Source: Nonlabens xiamenensis
GTDB lineage: Bacteria > Bacteroidota > Bacteroidia > Flavobacteriales > Flavobacteriaceae
Length of the DNA: 64,000 bases
Direction: 5' to 3'
Assembly (NCBI RefSeq): GCF_003865345.1
Contig: NZ_RMVE01000003.1
Span: forward strand, 372,001-436,000
Below, in pieces: positions 1 to 9,034 of the stretch. Numbering within the stretch: the first letter of the stretch is position 1; each line of letters begins with the position of its first letter. The position numbers and the translations under genes are program-made. Below the pieces are notes generated by a model. It was not told the origin of the DNA and did no database searches. It saw only the letters and a list, made by a program, of their open reading frames with translations.

Positions 1-78
1 GATGGTTACTTAACTAAGGCTGATGCTTATAATATTCCAGACAGTGAAGACGAACTATTGGCAAAATTTGAAGAATGA
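1..78 (+). CDS. C-terminal end of an unidentified protein (partial)
   Basis: The first 25 codons are open in frame 1 and end at TGA 76-78. The tail is acidic and ends ELLAKFEE. Too little is present to name a family. It is read in the same direction as the GAPDH gene, 206 bp downstream, which has its own candidate promoter. Confidence 0.5.
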   Translation, partial: DGYLTKADAYNIPDSEDELLAKFEE

Positions 79-247
79 AAAACGGCTTGTCATGATCGTT
101 TAAAAATCATAGCTGTCCTTTGGCACAGGAACGCTTTTTAGCTTGGGAAATATATGTACCTCGAACATTGTCAGGTAGAAATTATTACAGCTCGAACGGA
201 GAGAAAAATTAATGATACAAAATCAAACGAAAACGTTATAGTCTTCT

Positions 248-255
248 TACTTTTG
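248..255 (+). promoter_or_regulatory. Candidate -7 box for the GAPDH gene
   Basis: TACTTTTG matches the Bacteroidota -7 consensus TAnnTTTG and lies 30 bp before the GAPDH start. I see no clear TTG 19-21 bp upstream, so it is a half-match only. Confidence 0.4.
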
Positions 256-284
256 CAAAAATTTTAAACTACAAAATCATATTT

Positions 285-1736
285 ATGAGTAAGTCCATTG
301 ACACTTATGAAAAAGAGCTCGCTTTCCAAACCGACAGGAGACGTGCAGCGGTAGCGTTTATTAAAGCGGTAAGCGATTTATGGTACGACAGGTCCATTGA
401 GCTTGTTCTCTTCAGGAATCAGTTGATCGATCGCAACGTGAGCGAGATTATCAATCTGCATGAATATGCAGGTGAGTTTGTGCAAAAGCCTATTTCTGTT
501 TTTGACAGTGTCGAGATCGCACAGGCTATTCTCTCTTTGGACATGCCGCCAGCAAAACTGGACATTGGTAAGTTGACTTATGAATACCACCTGGAGGACA
601 ATGATGTTCAGGACGCGATGAGTTTTGTAATGAAAAAATTAGGGGATGCTAAAATGGCGGAAGAAATCGTTCCCAAAGATGTGGTCCTATACGGGTTTGG
701 TAGAATTGGTCGTCTATTGGCCAGAGAGCTAATGACCAAAGCCGGTAAAGGGAGCCAGTTGAGATTACGTGCCGTCGTCACTCGTGGCGCCATCACTGAA
801 TCAGTGTTGGAAAAAAGAGCTTCACTCCTGGCTCAAGATAGTGTACACGGAGACTTTTCTGGAACGGTGAGCTACAATCTTGCCGAAGAAGCCCTATTAG
901 TCAACGGCACAACGGTCAAAATGATCAGTGCCGATGCTCCAGAAGATATAGACTATACCGCTTATGGAATTAAAGATGCCTTGATTATTGATAACACCGG
1001 AGCATTTAGGGACAAAGAAGCTTTGAGCAGACACTTAAAGGCTAAAGGGGCACACAAGGTGTTATTGACTGCTCCAGGTAAGGGTATTCCTAACATCGTT
1101 CATGGTGTAAATCACTTTGAAAATGATCCGGATGTGATTGATATTTTCTCTGCTGCCAGTTGTACGACCAATGCGATCACACCAGTGCTTAAAGCCATTG
1201 AAGATAGTTATGGGGTAGTCAAAGGACATTTAGAAACGATACATGCCTATACCAATGACCAGAACCTCGTAGACAATATGCACGGTAAATACCGTAGAGG
1301 ACGTGCAGCGGCTTTGAATATGGTGATAACCGAAACCGGTGCAGGTAAGGCTGTGAGTAAAGCTCTACCTTCTTTTGAAGGCAAACTTACTTCCAATGCA
1401 ATTAGGGTACCAGTACCCAATGGATCCCTGGCCATACTCAATTTAGAACTGGAAAATACCACTACAGTAGACGCCCTCAATTCCACGCTTAAAAAATATG
1501 CACTGGAAGGTGATTTGGTCGAGCAAATCAAATATTCGATTGACAACGAATTAGTCTCTAGTGATATTATAGGGTCAAATGCACCCTCCATTTACGATTC
1601 CAATGCAACGATCGTAGGACCAGATGGTAAGAATGTAGTATTGTACGTTTGGTATGATAATGAATATGGGTATAGCCACCAAGTTATTCGTTTGGCCAAA
1701 TATATAGCCAAAGTAAGACGATATACATACTATTAA
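285..1736 (+). CDS. gap: Glyceraldehyde-3-phosphate dehydrogenase, long form
   Basis: This 483-residue protein interconverts glyceraldehyde-3-phosphate and 1,3-bisphosphoglycerate in the cytoplasm. The Rossmann glycine motif YGFGRIGR is at residues 136-143 and the catalytic cysteine in ASCTTN is Cys293. Ordinary GAPDH has about 330 residues; here about 130 residues precede the Rossmann fold and have no GAPDH motif. The stretch after the second beta strand (RAVVTRG) lacks the aspartate that usually selects NAD, which hints at NADP use and a gluconeogenic role; that is inference. Similar long GAPDHs are known in flavobacteria, often beside a normal one. It is monocistronic, with a strong terminator at 1755. 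Confidence 0.93.
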   Translation: MSKSIDTYEKELAFQTDRRRAAVAFIKAVSDLWYDRSIELVLFRNQLIDRNVSEIINLHEYAGEFVQKPISVFDSVEIAQAILSLDMPPAKLDIGKLTYEYHLEDNDVQDAMSFVMKKLGDAKMAEEIVPKDVVLYGFGRIGRLLARELMTKAGKGSQLRLRAVVTRGAITESVLEKRASLLAQDSVHGDFSGTVSYNLAEEALLVNGTTVKMISADAPEDIDYTAYGIKDALIIDNTGAFRDKEALSRHLKAKGAHKVLLTAPGKGIPNIVHGVNHFENDPDVIDIFSAASCTTNAITPVLKAIEDSYGVVKGHLETIHAYTNDQNLVDNMHGKYRRGRAAALNMVITETGAGKAVSKALPSFEGKLTSNAIRVPVPNGSLAILNLELENTTTVDALNSTLKKYALEGDLVEQIKYSIDNELVSSDIIGSNAPSIYDSNATIVGPDGKNVVLYVWYDNEYGYSHQVIRLAKYIAKVRRYTYY

Positions 1737-1754
1737 TAGTTGATCTTGATTTAA

Positions 1755-1799
1755 ATCAAAAGCCATTTGCAGTCTTGCAAATGGCTTTTGATCTTTTTT
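1755..1799 (+). terminator. Intrinsic terminator of the GAPDH gene
   Basis: A perfect 17-bp stem (1755-1771 with 1776-1792) with a GTCT loop is followed by six T at 1794-1799. It lies between convergent genes and may also stop the opposing minus-strand gene. Confidence 0.85.
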
Positions 1800-1819
1800 G
1801 AAATCTTTTTATCGCCGAA

Positions 1820-2473
1820 TTAGATTCTTTCGTACTCCTCCACACTCTCAAATTGTTCTAGTGCTTCGCCAATCAAAGTTTCACCTTTTACAATTTCGAA
1901 GGTAGCTTGATTAGCAGTATTATCAAATAGCACGCTGACCAATGTATGTGCAACATCTGCCCTAGATATCTCTCCCTGCTTACGCAATTTGGCATCCAGC
2001 ATCACATGTTTAGTTCCAGGTTCTTCGGTCAGGCTTCCTGGTCTTACGATGGTGTAATTGAGTCCAGAATCACGTAAGTGCTGGTCGGCCGCTTGTTTGG
2101 CCTCCAAATAATCTTGAAGCTCCTTCACCTGCTCAGGATGGTCAGCTCCCATGGAACTGAGCATCACGAATTTTTTAACCTTGTGTTTTGCGGCATTATC
2201 GATCAATTTAATCGCTCCGTTTTTATCGACCTCTTCTAGATTTTTTCCTCCAGAACCCGCTGCAAATATCAATTTATCAATACCCGCCGTAGTTCCTTCC
2301 AAGGATCTGGTCAGATCTTTGTGCAATGTCCCTACGCCCATGGCATTAAATTTGGCCTTTTGATGTTCTGAACGTACCATGGCGACAGGCTCAAAATATT
2401 GGGATTCCTTAAGTAAGTGTATAATTTTATTTCCGGTAGCGCCAGTGGCGCCTGCTACTAGTATCTTTTCCAT
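1820..2473 (-). CDS. NAD(P)-binding atypical SDR family protein
   Basis: A 217-residue cytoplasmic protein of the NmrA/YwnB-like atypical short-chain dehydrogenase group. GATGATGNK near the N-terminus is the GxxGxxG dinucleotide site; LSSMGAD and YLEAK lie where SDRs carry the catalytic Ser and YxxxK. Substrate is unknown. An in-frame ATG 13 codons upstream (2512) exists, but the conserved fold begins right at MEKILVAGATG, so 2473 is chosen. A palindrome flanked by direct repeats lies upstream at 2521-2550, suggesting control by a local repressor, as is common for such genes (HxlR-type regulation is a guess). Confidence 0.8.
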   Translation of the reverse strand: MEKILVAGATGATGNKIIHLLKESQYFEPVAMVRSEHQKAKFNAMGVGTLHKDLTRSLEGTTAGIDKLIFAAGSGGKNLEEVDKNGAIKLIDNAAKHKVKKFVMLSSMGADHPEQVKELQDYLEAKQAADQHLRDSGLNYTIVRPGSLTEEPGTKHVMLDAKLRKQGEISRADVAHTLVSVLFDNTANQATFEIVKGETLIGEALEQFESVEEYERI

Positions 2474-2520
2474 GCACATAAGTAAACAAACTTTACGCCA
2501 GGCTAGCTCCAAGTGATTTG

Positions 2521-2550
2521 TCTTAACAAGTGTTTACACTTATCTTAACA
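2521..2550. promoter_or_regulatory. Candidate operator upstream of the SDR gene
   Basis: The inverted repeat AAGTGT-TT-ACACTT (2528-2541) is flanked by direct repeats TCTTAACA at 2521-2528 and 2543-2550, 22 bp apart (about two helical turns). It sits about 50 bp before the gene start. The binding protein is not identified. Confidence 0.4.
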
Positions 2551-2608
2551 AATAGCAATAGTTTTTAGGTATCCCATCAAGGTTCAGGTCAAATTTGGCA
2601 GTGTAGCA

Positions 2609-2638
2609 CAAAAAAACGCCTCGAGTAACGAGGCGTTT
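2609..2638 (-). terminator. Intrinsic terminator of rpmE2
   Basis: Ten-bp stem 2614-2623 / 2629-2638 with an AGTAA loop; on the minus strand it is followed by a run of T (A at 2610-2616 on the plus strand). Confidence 0.8.
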
Positions 2639-2661
2639 CATATAATGTAAATGCGTAGGAA

Positions 2662-2916
2662 TTATTTTTTCTTGAACTTAGAGTATTTGTTCTTGAATTT
2701 GTCAATACGTCCAGCAGTATCAATCAACTTGCTTTCACCTGTATAGAATGGATGAGATAGACGCGAAATCTCCAATTTGATCAATGGATATTCAGTTCCC
2801 TCAACGTCAATCGTTTCATTGGTATCTGCAGTAGATTTAGTGATAAAGACTTCGTCGTTGGACATGTCTTTGAAAGCGACTAATCTATAATTCTCTGGGT
2901 GTATTCCTTTTTGCAT
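2662..2916 (-). CDS. rpmE2: 50S ribosomal protein L31, type B
   Basis: An 84-residue ribosomal large subunit protein that starts [11 protein letters not shown]. The zinc-binding cysteines of type A L31 are absent, and the internal insertion and basic tail ([12 protein letters not shown]) fit type B. The ATG at 2946 is ten codons further up but lies inside the promoter region (the -7 box is 2944-2951), which fixes the start at 2916. Confidence 0.93.
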   Translation of the reverse strand: MQKGIHPENYRLVAFKDMSNDEVFITKSTADTNETIDVEGTEYPLIKLEISRLSHPFYTGESKLIDTAGRIDKFKNKYSKFKKK

Positions 2917-2943
2917 GATATAAATCTTATTCTTTTGCGGCTG

Positions 2944-2973
2944 CAAATTTAACTATTTTTCTTTAAACCACAA
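2944..2973 (-). promoter_or_regulatory. Promoter of rpmE2
   Basis: On the minus strand, TTG (2973-2971), exactly 19 bp, then TAAATTTG (2951-2944). This matches the Bacteroidota -33/-7 pattern at its usual spacing and gives a leader of about 20 nt. Confidence 0.7.
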
Positions 2974-3204
2974 CAATGAGCTTAAATTAAAATGATGAAT
3001 GTTTTTTATTGACATTTTGATCAACGATGGGTTCTACTTTAGCTCGAACATTTCTTTCAGTTGATACCCGGCCACTACAAACTTAAGCAAAGTTAACCCG
3101 TGATTGATCCCCCGCGGAAAACTTTTACCCCTATCATCCTAATTCTTGAAGGGAGTCCATGCAATATCCGCATCGGTTCTGCTTTAAAGCTCGAATGGAG
3201 GATT

Positions 3205-3212
3205 TATATTTG
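3205..3212 (+). promoter_or_regulatory. Candidate -7 box of the first DUF4199 gene
   Basis: TATATTTG matches TAnnTTTG and lies 28 bp before ATG 3241. Its position makes the upstream in-frame start at 3100 unlikely. Confidence 0.5.
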
Positions 3213-3240
3213 CAAGCAACATCCAAATAAACCGTACCCG

Positions 3241-3729
3241 ATGGACGCAAAGATCAAACGTGATTCCTTTTATATAGGCTTAGTTGGAGCATTCCTTACT
3301 GCAGGCATATACATCTATATGTGGCAAGCTCAGGATTACCTCAATGCCGGTCTCAATACCTCCTTATATCTATATCCGATTATTTTTGGGGTAGCGGCGC
3401 AAATTTGGGGAAGAAAAATTATGCAGGGCAAGATTGCTTTTAAACAAACCGTTTTGGCTTACTTCATTTGTATAGTCCTGATATTTTTTACCGAATCGAT
3501 CACGCATTATATTTTACTCAATCACATCAATCCAGAAGCAAAAGATATTTTATTGGAAGCCTGGAAAGGGGTCGGCGAGCAACAAAAAGGTCTGGCGCGC
3601 GATCAGGTATTTAAGGCACCAACTTTCAGCTTATCTGAATTCGCCCTTGGCTTTGCAACTAAAACTATGATATTCACTGTTGTCGGCTTGATTACTGGAC
3701 TATTTGTGAGTAAGATTCCGCAGCGATAA
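3241..3729 (+). CDS. DUF4199 family membrane protein
   Basis: A 162-residue inner-membrane protein with about four hydrophobic segments (roughly residues 11-30, 42-56, 68-92 and 136-158) and a more polar loop around residues 93-135. Length and layout fit DUF4199, a Bacteroidota family of unknown role. A longer frame opens at 3100, but the extra 47 residues are not family-like and the -7 box at 3205 falls inside them. A second DUF4199 gene follows, then a GT2 glycosyltransferase, an arrangement I recall as common in this phylum. Confidence 0.75.
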   Translation: MDAKIKRDSFYIGLVGAFLTAGIYIYMWQAQDYLNAGLNTSLYLYPIIFGVAAQIWGRKIMQGKIAFKQTVLAYFICIVLIFFTESITHYILLNHINPEAKDILLEAWKGVGEQQKGLARDQVFKAPTFSLSEFALGFATKTMIFTVVGLITGLFVSKIPQR

Positions 3730-3745
3730 AGCCAGATTTACTACT

Positions 3746-3753
3746 TATATTTG
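3746..3753 (+). promoter_or_regulatory. Candidate -7 box of the second DUF4199 gene
   Basis: TATATTTG matches TAnnTTTG about 100 bp before ATG 3854. No clear -33 element was seen. Confidence 0.35.
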
Positions 3754-3853
3754 ACTAGCTGACCTGTTTAAACTTTACGGCTAACAATGAAAGTTTTGAA
3801 CCCTTCATTTTCAGATTATTAGCTAAACAATAACCCATAAAAGAATACCCAAC

Positions 3854-4414
3854 ATGACCCAATTTCTAACTAAACCAGCCGTTAAATTCGGCCTTATTGG
3901 ATTCTTGATCTACATGATTGCCTATTTTGTTATGTGGCAAGTGAATCTGGCCTTGTTTTTGAATCCGCTGATCACCTATCCTCTTGCTATTTCTGTCTTC
4001 GTATTCGGAATTCTGGCTCAGGTAGCTCAGAAGAAACTAGATGGCGGCTACATTAGTTTCAGTCGAGTTTTGGTGGTATTTATCATTACCGTAGTCATAG
4101 GTTATGCTGGCTATGCTGTTGCTGCCATCTTAATCTTTAATGTTATTGATCCTGGAGCAAAAACTACGATCTTGGAACTCACCATCGAGATGGCTATGGA
4201 AATGACCAATCGCATGTTAGGGTGGTTTGGTCTAGAGGCGCAAACACCGACACTTAGTAAAGAACAAATGCGTCAAAGTATGAGTTTGGGAATGGAACCT
4301 TTCGGTATCCCCAGTATTATAATTGGATATGTGAGCAATCTAATTATCTGTACCATCGGCGGACTTATCAGTAGCCTAGTGATCAAAAATGAAAAAGCCT
4401 ACGAATTTGAATAA
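3854..4414 (+). CDS. DUF4199 family membrane protein
   Basis: A 186-residue paralogue of the preceding gene, with hydrophobic segments at about residues 12-30, 38-55, 68-95 and 155-178 and a Met-rich amphipathic loop at about 108-150. The function is unknown. Its 3' end overlaps the glycosyltransferase start by 26 bp, so the two are probably translated together; a role in presenting or regulating the glycosyltransferase substrate is only inference. Confidence 0.8.
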   Translation: MTQFLTKPAVKFGLIGFLIYMIAYFVMWQVNLALFLNPLITYPLAISVFVFGILAQVAQKKLDGGYISFSRVLVVFIITVVIGYAGYAVAAILIFNVIDPGAKTTILELTIEMAMEMTNRMLGWFGLEAQTPTLSKEQMRQSMSLGMEPFGIPSIIIGYVSNLIICTIGGLISSLVIKNEKAYEFE

Positions 4415-5384
4415 TCCGCAGCTTTCGATTGTCATCCCACTGCTCAATGAAGCAAAATCACTGCCGGAACTCCAATCCTGGATTGATCGAGTACTCGAGT
4501 CTGTGTCCCTGGATTATGAAGTCATATATATTGATGATGGAAGTACCGATACAAGCTGGAGTTGGATTAGTTCGCTTTCGCGAAAGCGTCAACATGAATC
4601 TCCCTCCCGACCCGTAAAAGGCATAAGATTCCAGGCCAATTATGGAAAATCTCAAGCACTTCACGCAGGTTTCCAGCTTGCTCAAGGCGATGTGGTCATC
4701 ACCATGGATGCAGATTTACAAGATTCTCCAGAAGAAATACCCGCCCTCTACAGCATGATCGTGGATCAGGGCTATGATTTAGTGAGCGGTTGGAAAAAGA
4801 AGCGTTATGACTCGGTGCTATCTAAAAACTTACCCAGTAAATTGTTCAACTGGGCTGCAAGACGTACCAGCGGCGTGCAGCTCAATGACTTTAATTGTGG
4901 CCTCAAGGCTTATAAAAAAGCGGTGGTTAAGAATATAGATGTACATGGAGAAATGCACCGATATATTCCAGTATTGGCCAAAAATGCGGGATACTCCAAT
5001 ATCACCCAGAAGGAAGTACAACATCAGGCCAGGAAATACGGAACTACCAAGTTCGGTTACGATAGATTTATCAACGGTTTTCTCGATCTGATCACGATCG
5101 CCTTTATCTCCAAATATGCCAAACGCCCGATGCACTTATTCGGCAGCCTGGGTGTGATTATGTTTGTTTTGGGATTTGTTATTGCGGCATATGTAGGCGG
5201 TGCCAAGCTCTATAACCTGGCTAATGATTTGCCGTATCGCTTAGTTACGGACAATCCCTGGTTCTTTATTGCCTTGACCTCTATGATATTGGGAACCCTG
5301 TTTTTTGTAGCTGGATTTTTGGGCGAACTCATTTTGCGCAGTGGTGCTAGGAACGAGCGTTACAAGATCGCAGAGCAACTTTAA
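4389..5384 (+). CDS. Family 2 glycosyltransferase, DPM1/ArnC-like membrane type
   Basis: A 331-residue polyprenyl-phosphate-type sugar transferase. The GT-A domain has LSIVIPLLNE near residue 13, YIDDGSTD near 47 and the metal-binding DADLQD near 103. Two hydrophobic helices near the C-terminus (about 245-270 and 295-320) would anchor it in the inner membrane, as in ArnC/GtrB-like enzymes that charge undecaprenyl phosphate. The sugar is not known. The start overlaps the preceding DUF4199 gene. An iterated palindrome at 4573-4588 is read through as SLSRKR. Confidence 0.88.
   Translation: MKKPTNLNNPQLSIVIPLLNEAKSLPELQSWIDRVLESVSLDYEVIYIDDGSTDTSWSWISSLSRKRQHESPSRPVKGIRFQANYGKSQALHAGFQLAQGDVVITMDADLQDSPEEIPALYSMIVDQGYDLVSGWKKKRYDSVLSKNLPSKLFNWAARRTSGVQLNDFNCGLKAYKKAVVKNIDVHGEMHRYIPVLAKNAGYSNITQKEVQHQARKYGTTKFGYDRFINGFLDLITIAFISKYAKRPMHLFGSLGVIMFVLGFVIAAYVGGAKLYNLANDLPYRLVTDNPWFFIALTSMILGTLFFVAGFLGELILRSGARNERYKIAEQL
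4573..4588. repeat. Iterated palindrome CGCTTTCGCGAAAGCG
   Basis: Exact 16-bp copy inside the glycosyltransferase gene, translated as SLSRKR. Confidence 0.9.
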
Positions 5385-5438
5385 GCTTTCCCAGAAAAGC
5401 TAATCACCAGCATAGAAAAGGGAGCCAAGAAGTATCCT

Positions 5439-5446
5439 TATCTTTG
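5439..5446 (+). promoter_or_regulatory. Candidate -7 box of the phosphohexomutase gene
   Basis: TATCTTTG matches TAnnTTTG, 25 bp before ATG 5471. It overlaps the TTG at 5444 that could otherwise be taken as a start, arguing for 5471. Confidence 0.5.
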
Positions 5447-5470
5447 TTGTATCAATCAGTAAGACAAACC

Positions 5471-7186
5471 ATGGACAAGAACCTTATACTCAGCACGGCC
5501 CGCACCTGGACCAAGGCACCTTTTGATGAAGAAACAATCACCCGCACCCTTGCCCTGATCACCGCAGATAATGAAGAATTCCGCGAGTCCTTTTATAAAG
5601 ACTTAGAATTTGGTACGGGAGGTATGAGGGGAGTCATGGGTGTAGGTACAAACCGCATTAATAAATATACCTTGGGTAAGAACACCCAGGGACTCTCACA
5701 GTATCTCAAACAACAATTTCCAAACGAGCAGGTCAAGGTAGCCATCGCCTACGATTGTCGCCATAACTCCAAAGAACTAGCCCAGGTAGTTGCCGAGGTA
5801 TTTAGTGCCAACGGTATTTTGGTCTACCTGTTTGAAGATTTGAGACCAACTCCCCTACTATCCTATACGGTGAGACGTAAATCTTGTCATGCTGGAATCG
5901 TACTGACAGCGAGTCACAATCCGCCAGAATACAATGGATATAAAGTGTACTGGCAAGACGGAGGCCAACTGGTTCCTCCTCAAGACAAGGAGATTCTTGA
6001 CTTAATTAATAGCCTGGATTTTACGGATATCAATTTTGAAGGAGACGATAGTTTGATCCAACTATTGACCGAGGAAGACGATCACGCTTTTATCGAGGAC
6101 AGCATCAAAGCGGCCAGGATTGCTGGGGATGTAGATCGCTCTAGATTAAAAATTGTTTTTACCAGTCTGCACGGAACCAGTATCACGCTTTTACCGGAAA
6201 CCTTGAAGCGCGCTGGTTATACTGACTTGCACGTGGTGAAGGAACAGGCATTTCCTGATGGAGATTTCCCAACGGTCACCTCGCCTAACCCAGAAGAACC
6301 AGAGGCATTGGCACTTGCTGTCCAACTGGCCAATAAAATTAATGCCGATATGGTCATCGGTACAGATCCAGATGCGGACAGATTAGGAATAGCCGTACGC
6401 GACCAACACGGAGAGATGAGCTTGCTGAATGGAAACCAAACCATGATTGCCATGACCAATTTCCTGCTCCAGCAAACCGATCTGACGTCATTGAAGGATC
6501 CCTTTATTGGTTCCACGATTGTTTCCACGCCTATGATGCATGAACTGGCCCTATCGCATAAAGTGGAATGTAAAGAGGTACTGACCGGATTCAAATGGAT
6601 TGCTAAAATGATCAAGGATTGTCCGCAACAAGATTTTATAGGCGGCGGGGAAGAGAGTTTTGGATATATGGTTGGTGATTTTTTACGTGACAAAGATGCC
6701 ATCACCTCGAGTTTATTGGCTTGTGAGATGTATGCCTATGCCAAAGCCCAACATTCTACAGTTTTTGAGGAGTTGGTTAAGCTTTATGTCAAGCATGGCT
6801 TTTATCAAGAGAAATTGGTTTCGTTGGTCAAAAAAGGAATATCTGGCGCCGCCGAGATCAGCAAGATGATGGTCGATCTCAGGGAACAACCACCCGCTCA
6901 GATTGCAGGACAAGATGTGATTATTATTGAGGACTACGCTACGAGCCTGCGACAGAATAAACATTTGGATAAGACCGAACGATTAGATATCCCAAAATCT
7001 AATGTGTTGATTTTTTATCTTGCCGATGGCTCAAAAATTGCCGCTAGGCCCAGCGGTACTGAACCAAAAATTAAATTTTATATCTCGGTCAAGGCGCCGC
7101 TTTCTTCTCCTGATCAGTACGATGTGGTGTATGAAGAGCTTCAACAAAAAATTAAAGGCATTCTAGCCGACTTTGACATTCAATAA
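5471..7186 (+). CDS. Phospho-sugar mutase (phosphoglucomutase/phosphomannomutase)
   Basis: A 571-residue cytoplasmic alpha-D-phosphohexomutase that moves phosphate between C1 and C6 of glucose or mannose. All four signature loops are visible: TASHNPPEYNGYK with the phosphoserine, the metal-binding GTDPDADRLG, the sugar-binding GGGEESFGY and the phosphate-binding RPSGTEPKIKFY near the C-terminus. Glucose versus mannose preference cannot be read. The gene stops at 7186 and the ABC exporter starts at 7187, so they form one transcription unit, consistent with envelope polysaccharide or lipid assembly together with the upstream glycosyltransferase. Confidence 0.9.
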   Translation: MDKNLILSTARTWTKAPFDEETITRTLALITADNEEFRESFYKDLEFGTGGMRGVMGVGTNRINKYTLGKNTQGLSQYLKQQFPNEQVKVAIAYDCRHNSKELAQVVAEVFSANGILVYLFEDLRPTPLLSYTVRRKSCHAGIVLTASHNPPEYNGYKVYWQDGGQLVPPQDKEILDLINSLDFTDINFEGDDSLIQLLTEEDDHAFIEDSIKAARIAGDVDRSRLKIVFTSLHGTSITLLPETLKRAGYTDLHVVKEQAFPDGDFPTVTSPNPEEPEALALAVQLANKINADMVIGTDPDADRLGIAVRDQHGEMSLLNGNQTMIAMTNFLLQQTDLTSLKDPFIGSTIVSTPMMHELALSHKVECKEVLTGFKWIAKMIKDCPQQDFIGGGEESFGYMVGDFLRDKDAITSSLLACEMYAYAKAQHSTVFEELVKLYVKHGFYQEKLVSLVKKGISGAAEISKMMVDLREQPPAQIAGQDVIIIEDYATSLRQNKHLDKTERLDIPKSNVLIFYLADGSKIAARPSGTEPKIKFYISVKAPLSSPDQYDVVYEELQQKIKGILADFDIQ

Positions 7187-9007
7187 ATGAACTATTTTAA
7201 GGAGATTCTCCATTACGCGAGGCCATACAGAAGATATGGAGCGCTGAACATCCTTTGCAATGTTTTTTTTGCATTATTTGGGGCGCTGAGTTTTATCTCG
7301 TTGATCCCCATGTTGGACGTTCTTTTTGATAAAACAATGCAAGTAACTACCATTCCTGAGTGGACCGGTATTCTGGACTTGATGACATATATCAAGAGCT
7401 ACATGGGTTGGTACATTACAACTCAAGTTGATCATAAAGAACAAGCCTTGATTATCGTAATTGCCTTAGTATTAACTCTATTCTTTCTTAAAAACCTTTT
7501 TGGATATTTAGGAATGTATTATATCGCTTATTTGCGTAATGGGGTCTTACGTGACATCAGAAATGATTTATATGCAAAAATCGTTCACCTTCCCATCTCC
7601 TACTTCTCAGAAAAAAGAAAAGGTGATGTCATCGCCCGCACCAGTGCAGACGTGCTTCAAATTCAAAACAGTTTTCTATCCATACTCGAACTGATTGTCA
7701 AAGAACCTTTGAACATTATTTTTTCTTTAGGATTGATGATCGTGATCAGTCCAAAGCTCACTGTTTTTATGCTTTTATTTCTACCTGTCTCCGGATTTTT
7801 GATTTCTAGGTTGGGAAAAAAGTTAAAAAAACGCAGCGGGCAGGTGCAGCAAGAACAAGGTTATTTTATGTCTTTATTGGAAGAAACCCTGGGCGGTCTT
7901 AAGGTAATCAAGGGCTTCAATGCAGAAGAGCGATTGGAAAACAGTTTCCAACAGAGCACAAATCGGTTGTACAGGTTTGCCGTCAAATTGAACCACCGTA
8001 AAGGACTGGCCAGCCCGGTAAGCGAATTTCTCGGTATTCTTGTTATTGGGATTCTCTTGTGGTACGGTGGACGTTTGGTAATTGTTGAAAACGTGATTGA
8101 TGGTACTACTTTTATTGGTTTTATGTTGTTAGCTTATGGAATTCTAACCCCTGCCAAAGCACTATCCAAGGCCAGCTATCAAGTTAAGGAAGGAAACGCT
8201 GCAGCGCAACGAATTCTAGAAATCTTGAAAACCGACAATGAGATTGAAGACCAACCAGAGGCGATTGATGTTACCGCTTTCGCGAAAGCGATACAATTGG
8301 ACAAGGTGACATTTGCCTACAAGGATGAACCTGTACTCAAGGACTTTTCACTTAACATACCCAAAGGTAGCAGTGTCGCGTTGGTAGGACAAAGCGGCTC
8401 TGGAAAAAGTACAATTGCCAATTTGCTCACTCGTTTCTACGATGTAGAAGATGGTACGATCAGCATTGATGGCCAGCCCATCAAGGAGGTCAGTCTGAAA
8501 AGTTTGAGGGATCAAATGGCTCTCGTTACACAAGACAGTATTCTTTTCAATGATACGATCGCAACAAATGTTGCCTTAAGTAACAAAGATGCCTCAGAAG
8601 AAAGTATTATCGACGCGCTCAAAATTGCTAATGCCTGGGAGTTTGTCAAAGATTTACCTGATGGTATCCACACCAATATAGGCGACAGTGGAAATAAGTT
8701 AAGTGGCGGTCAAAAGCAACGGCTCTCGATTGCCCGTGCGGTACTTAAAAACGCCCCTATTCTGATCCTTGATGAGGCCACAAGTGCGCTTGATACTGAA
8801 AGTGAACGTTTGGTTCAGGATGCGTTAGAAAAAGTAATGAAAAATCGTACCTCGATTGTGATTGCTCACCGCCTATCTACCATTCAAAACGCAGATATGA
8901 TCGTGGTGATGAAAAAAGGACGAATCGTGGAACAAGGAACACATATCGAACTCATGGCGAAAAATGGGCTTTACCACGGACTTGTAGGTATGCAAAGTCT
9001 GGGATAA
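7187..9007 (+). CDS. ABC exporter, fused permease and ATPase (MsbA-like)
   Basis: A 606-residue half-transporter. Residues 1-330 hold about six membrane helices of the type I exporter fold; the ATPase domain has Walker A GQSGSGKST at 401-409, signature LSGGQKQR, Walker B ILILDEATSALD and the switch histidine in IAHRLST. It is most like lipid or lipid-linked-sugar flippases (MsbA group); the substrate is inferred from context only. The start codon abuts the mutase stop. The iterated palindrome at 8275 is translated as AFAKA (364-368) in the linker between the permease and ATPase domains, where sequence is presumably flexible. Confidence 0.9.
   Translation: MNYFKEILHYARPYRRYGALNILCNVFFALFGALSFISLIPMLDVLFDKTMQVTTIPEWTGILDLMTYIKSYMGWYITTQVDHKEQALIIVIALVLTLFFLKNLFGYLGMYYIAYLRNGVLRDIRNDLYAKIVHLPISYFSEKRKGDVIARTSADVLQIQNSFLSILELIVKEPLNIIFSLGLMIVISPKLTVFMLLFLPVSGFLISRLGKKLKKRSGQVQQEQGYFMSLLEETLGGLKVIKGFNAEERLENSFQQSTNRLYRFAVKLNHRKGLASPVSEFLGILVIGILLWYGGRLVIVENVIDGTTFIGFMLLAYGILTPAKALSKASYQVKEGNAAAQRILEILKTDNEIEDQPEAIDVTAFAKAIQLDKVTFAYKDEPVLKDFSLNIPKGSSVALVGQSGSGKSTIANLLTRFYDVEDGTISIDGQPIKEVSLKSLRDQMALVTQDSILFNDTIATNVALSNKDASEESIIDALKIANAWEFVKDLPDGIHTNIGDSGNKLSGGQKQRLSIARAVLKNAPILILDEATSALDTESERLVQDALEKVMKNRTSIVIAHRLSTIQNADMIVVMKKGRIVEQGTHIELMAKNGLYHGLVGMQSLG
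8275..8290. repeat. Iterated palindrome CGCTTTCGCGAAAGCG
   Basis: Exact copy, translated as AFAKA in the interdomain linker of the ABC exporter. Confidence 0.9.
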
Positions 9008-9034
9008 TATCTATATTTAAATAAAATAATTCCA

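Noticed and set aside
3100-3240. Upstream start for the first DUF4199 protein
   Set aside because: The added 47 residues contain the likely -7 box and are not family-like.
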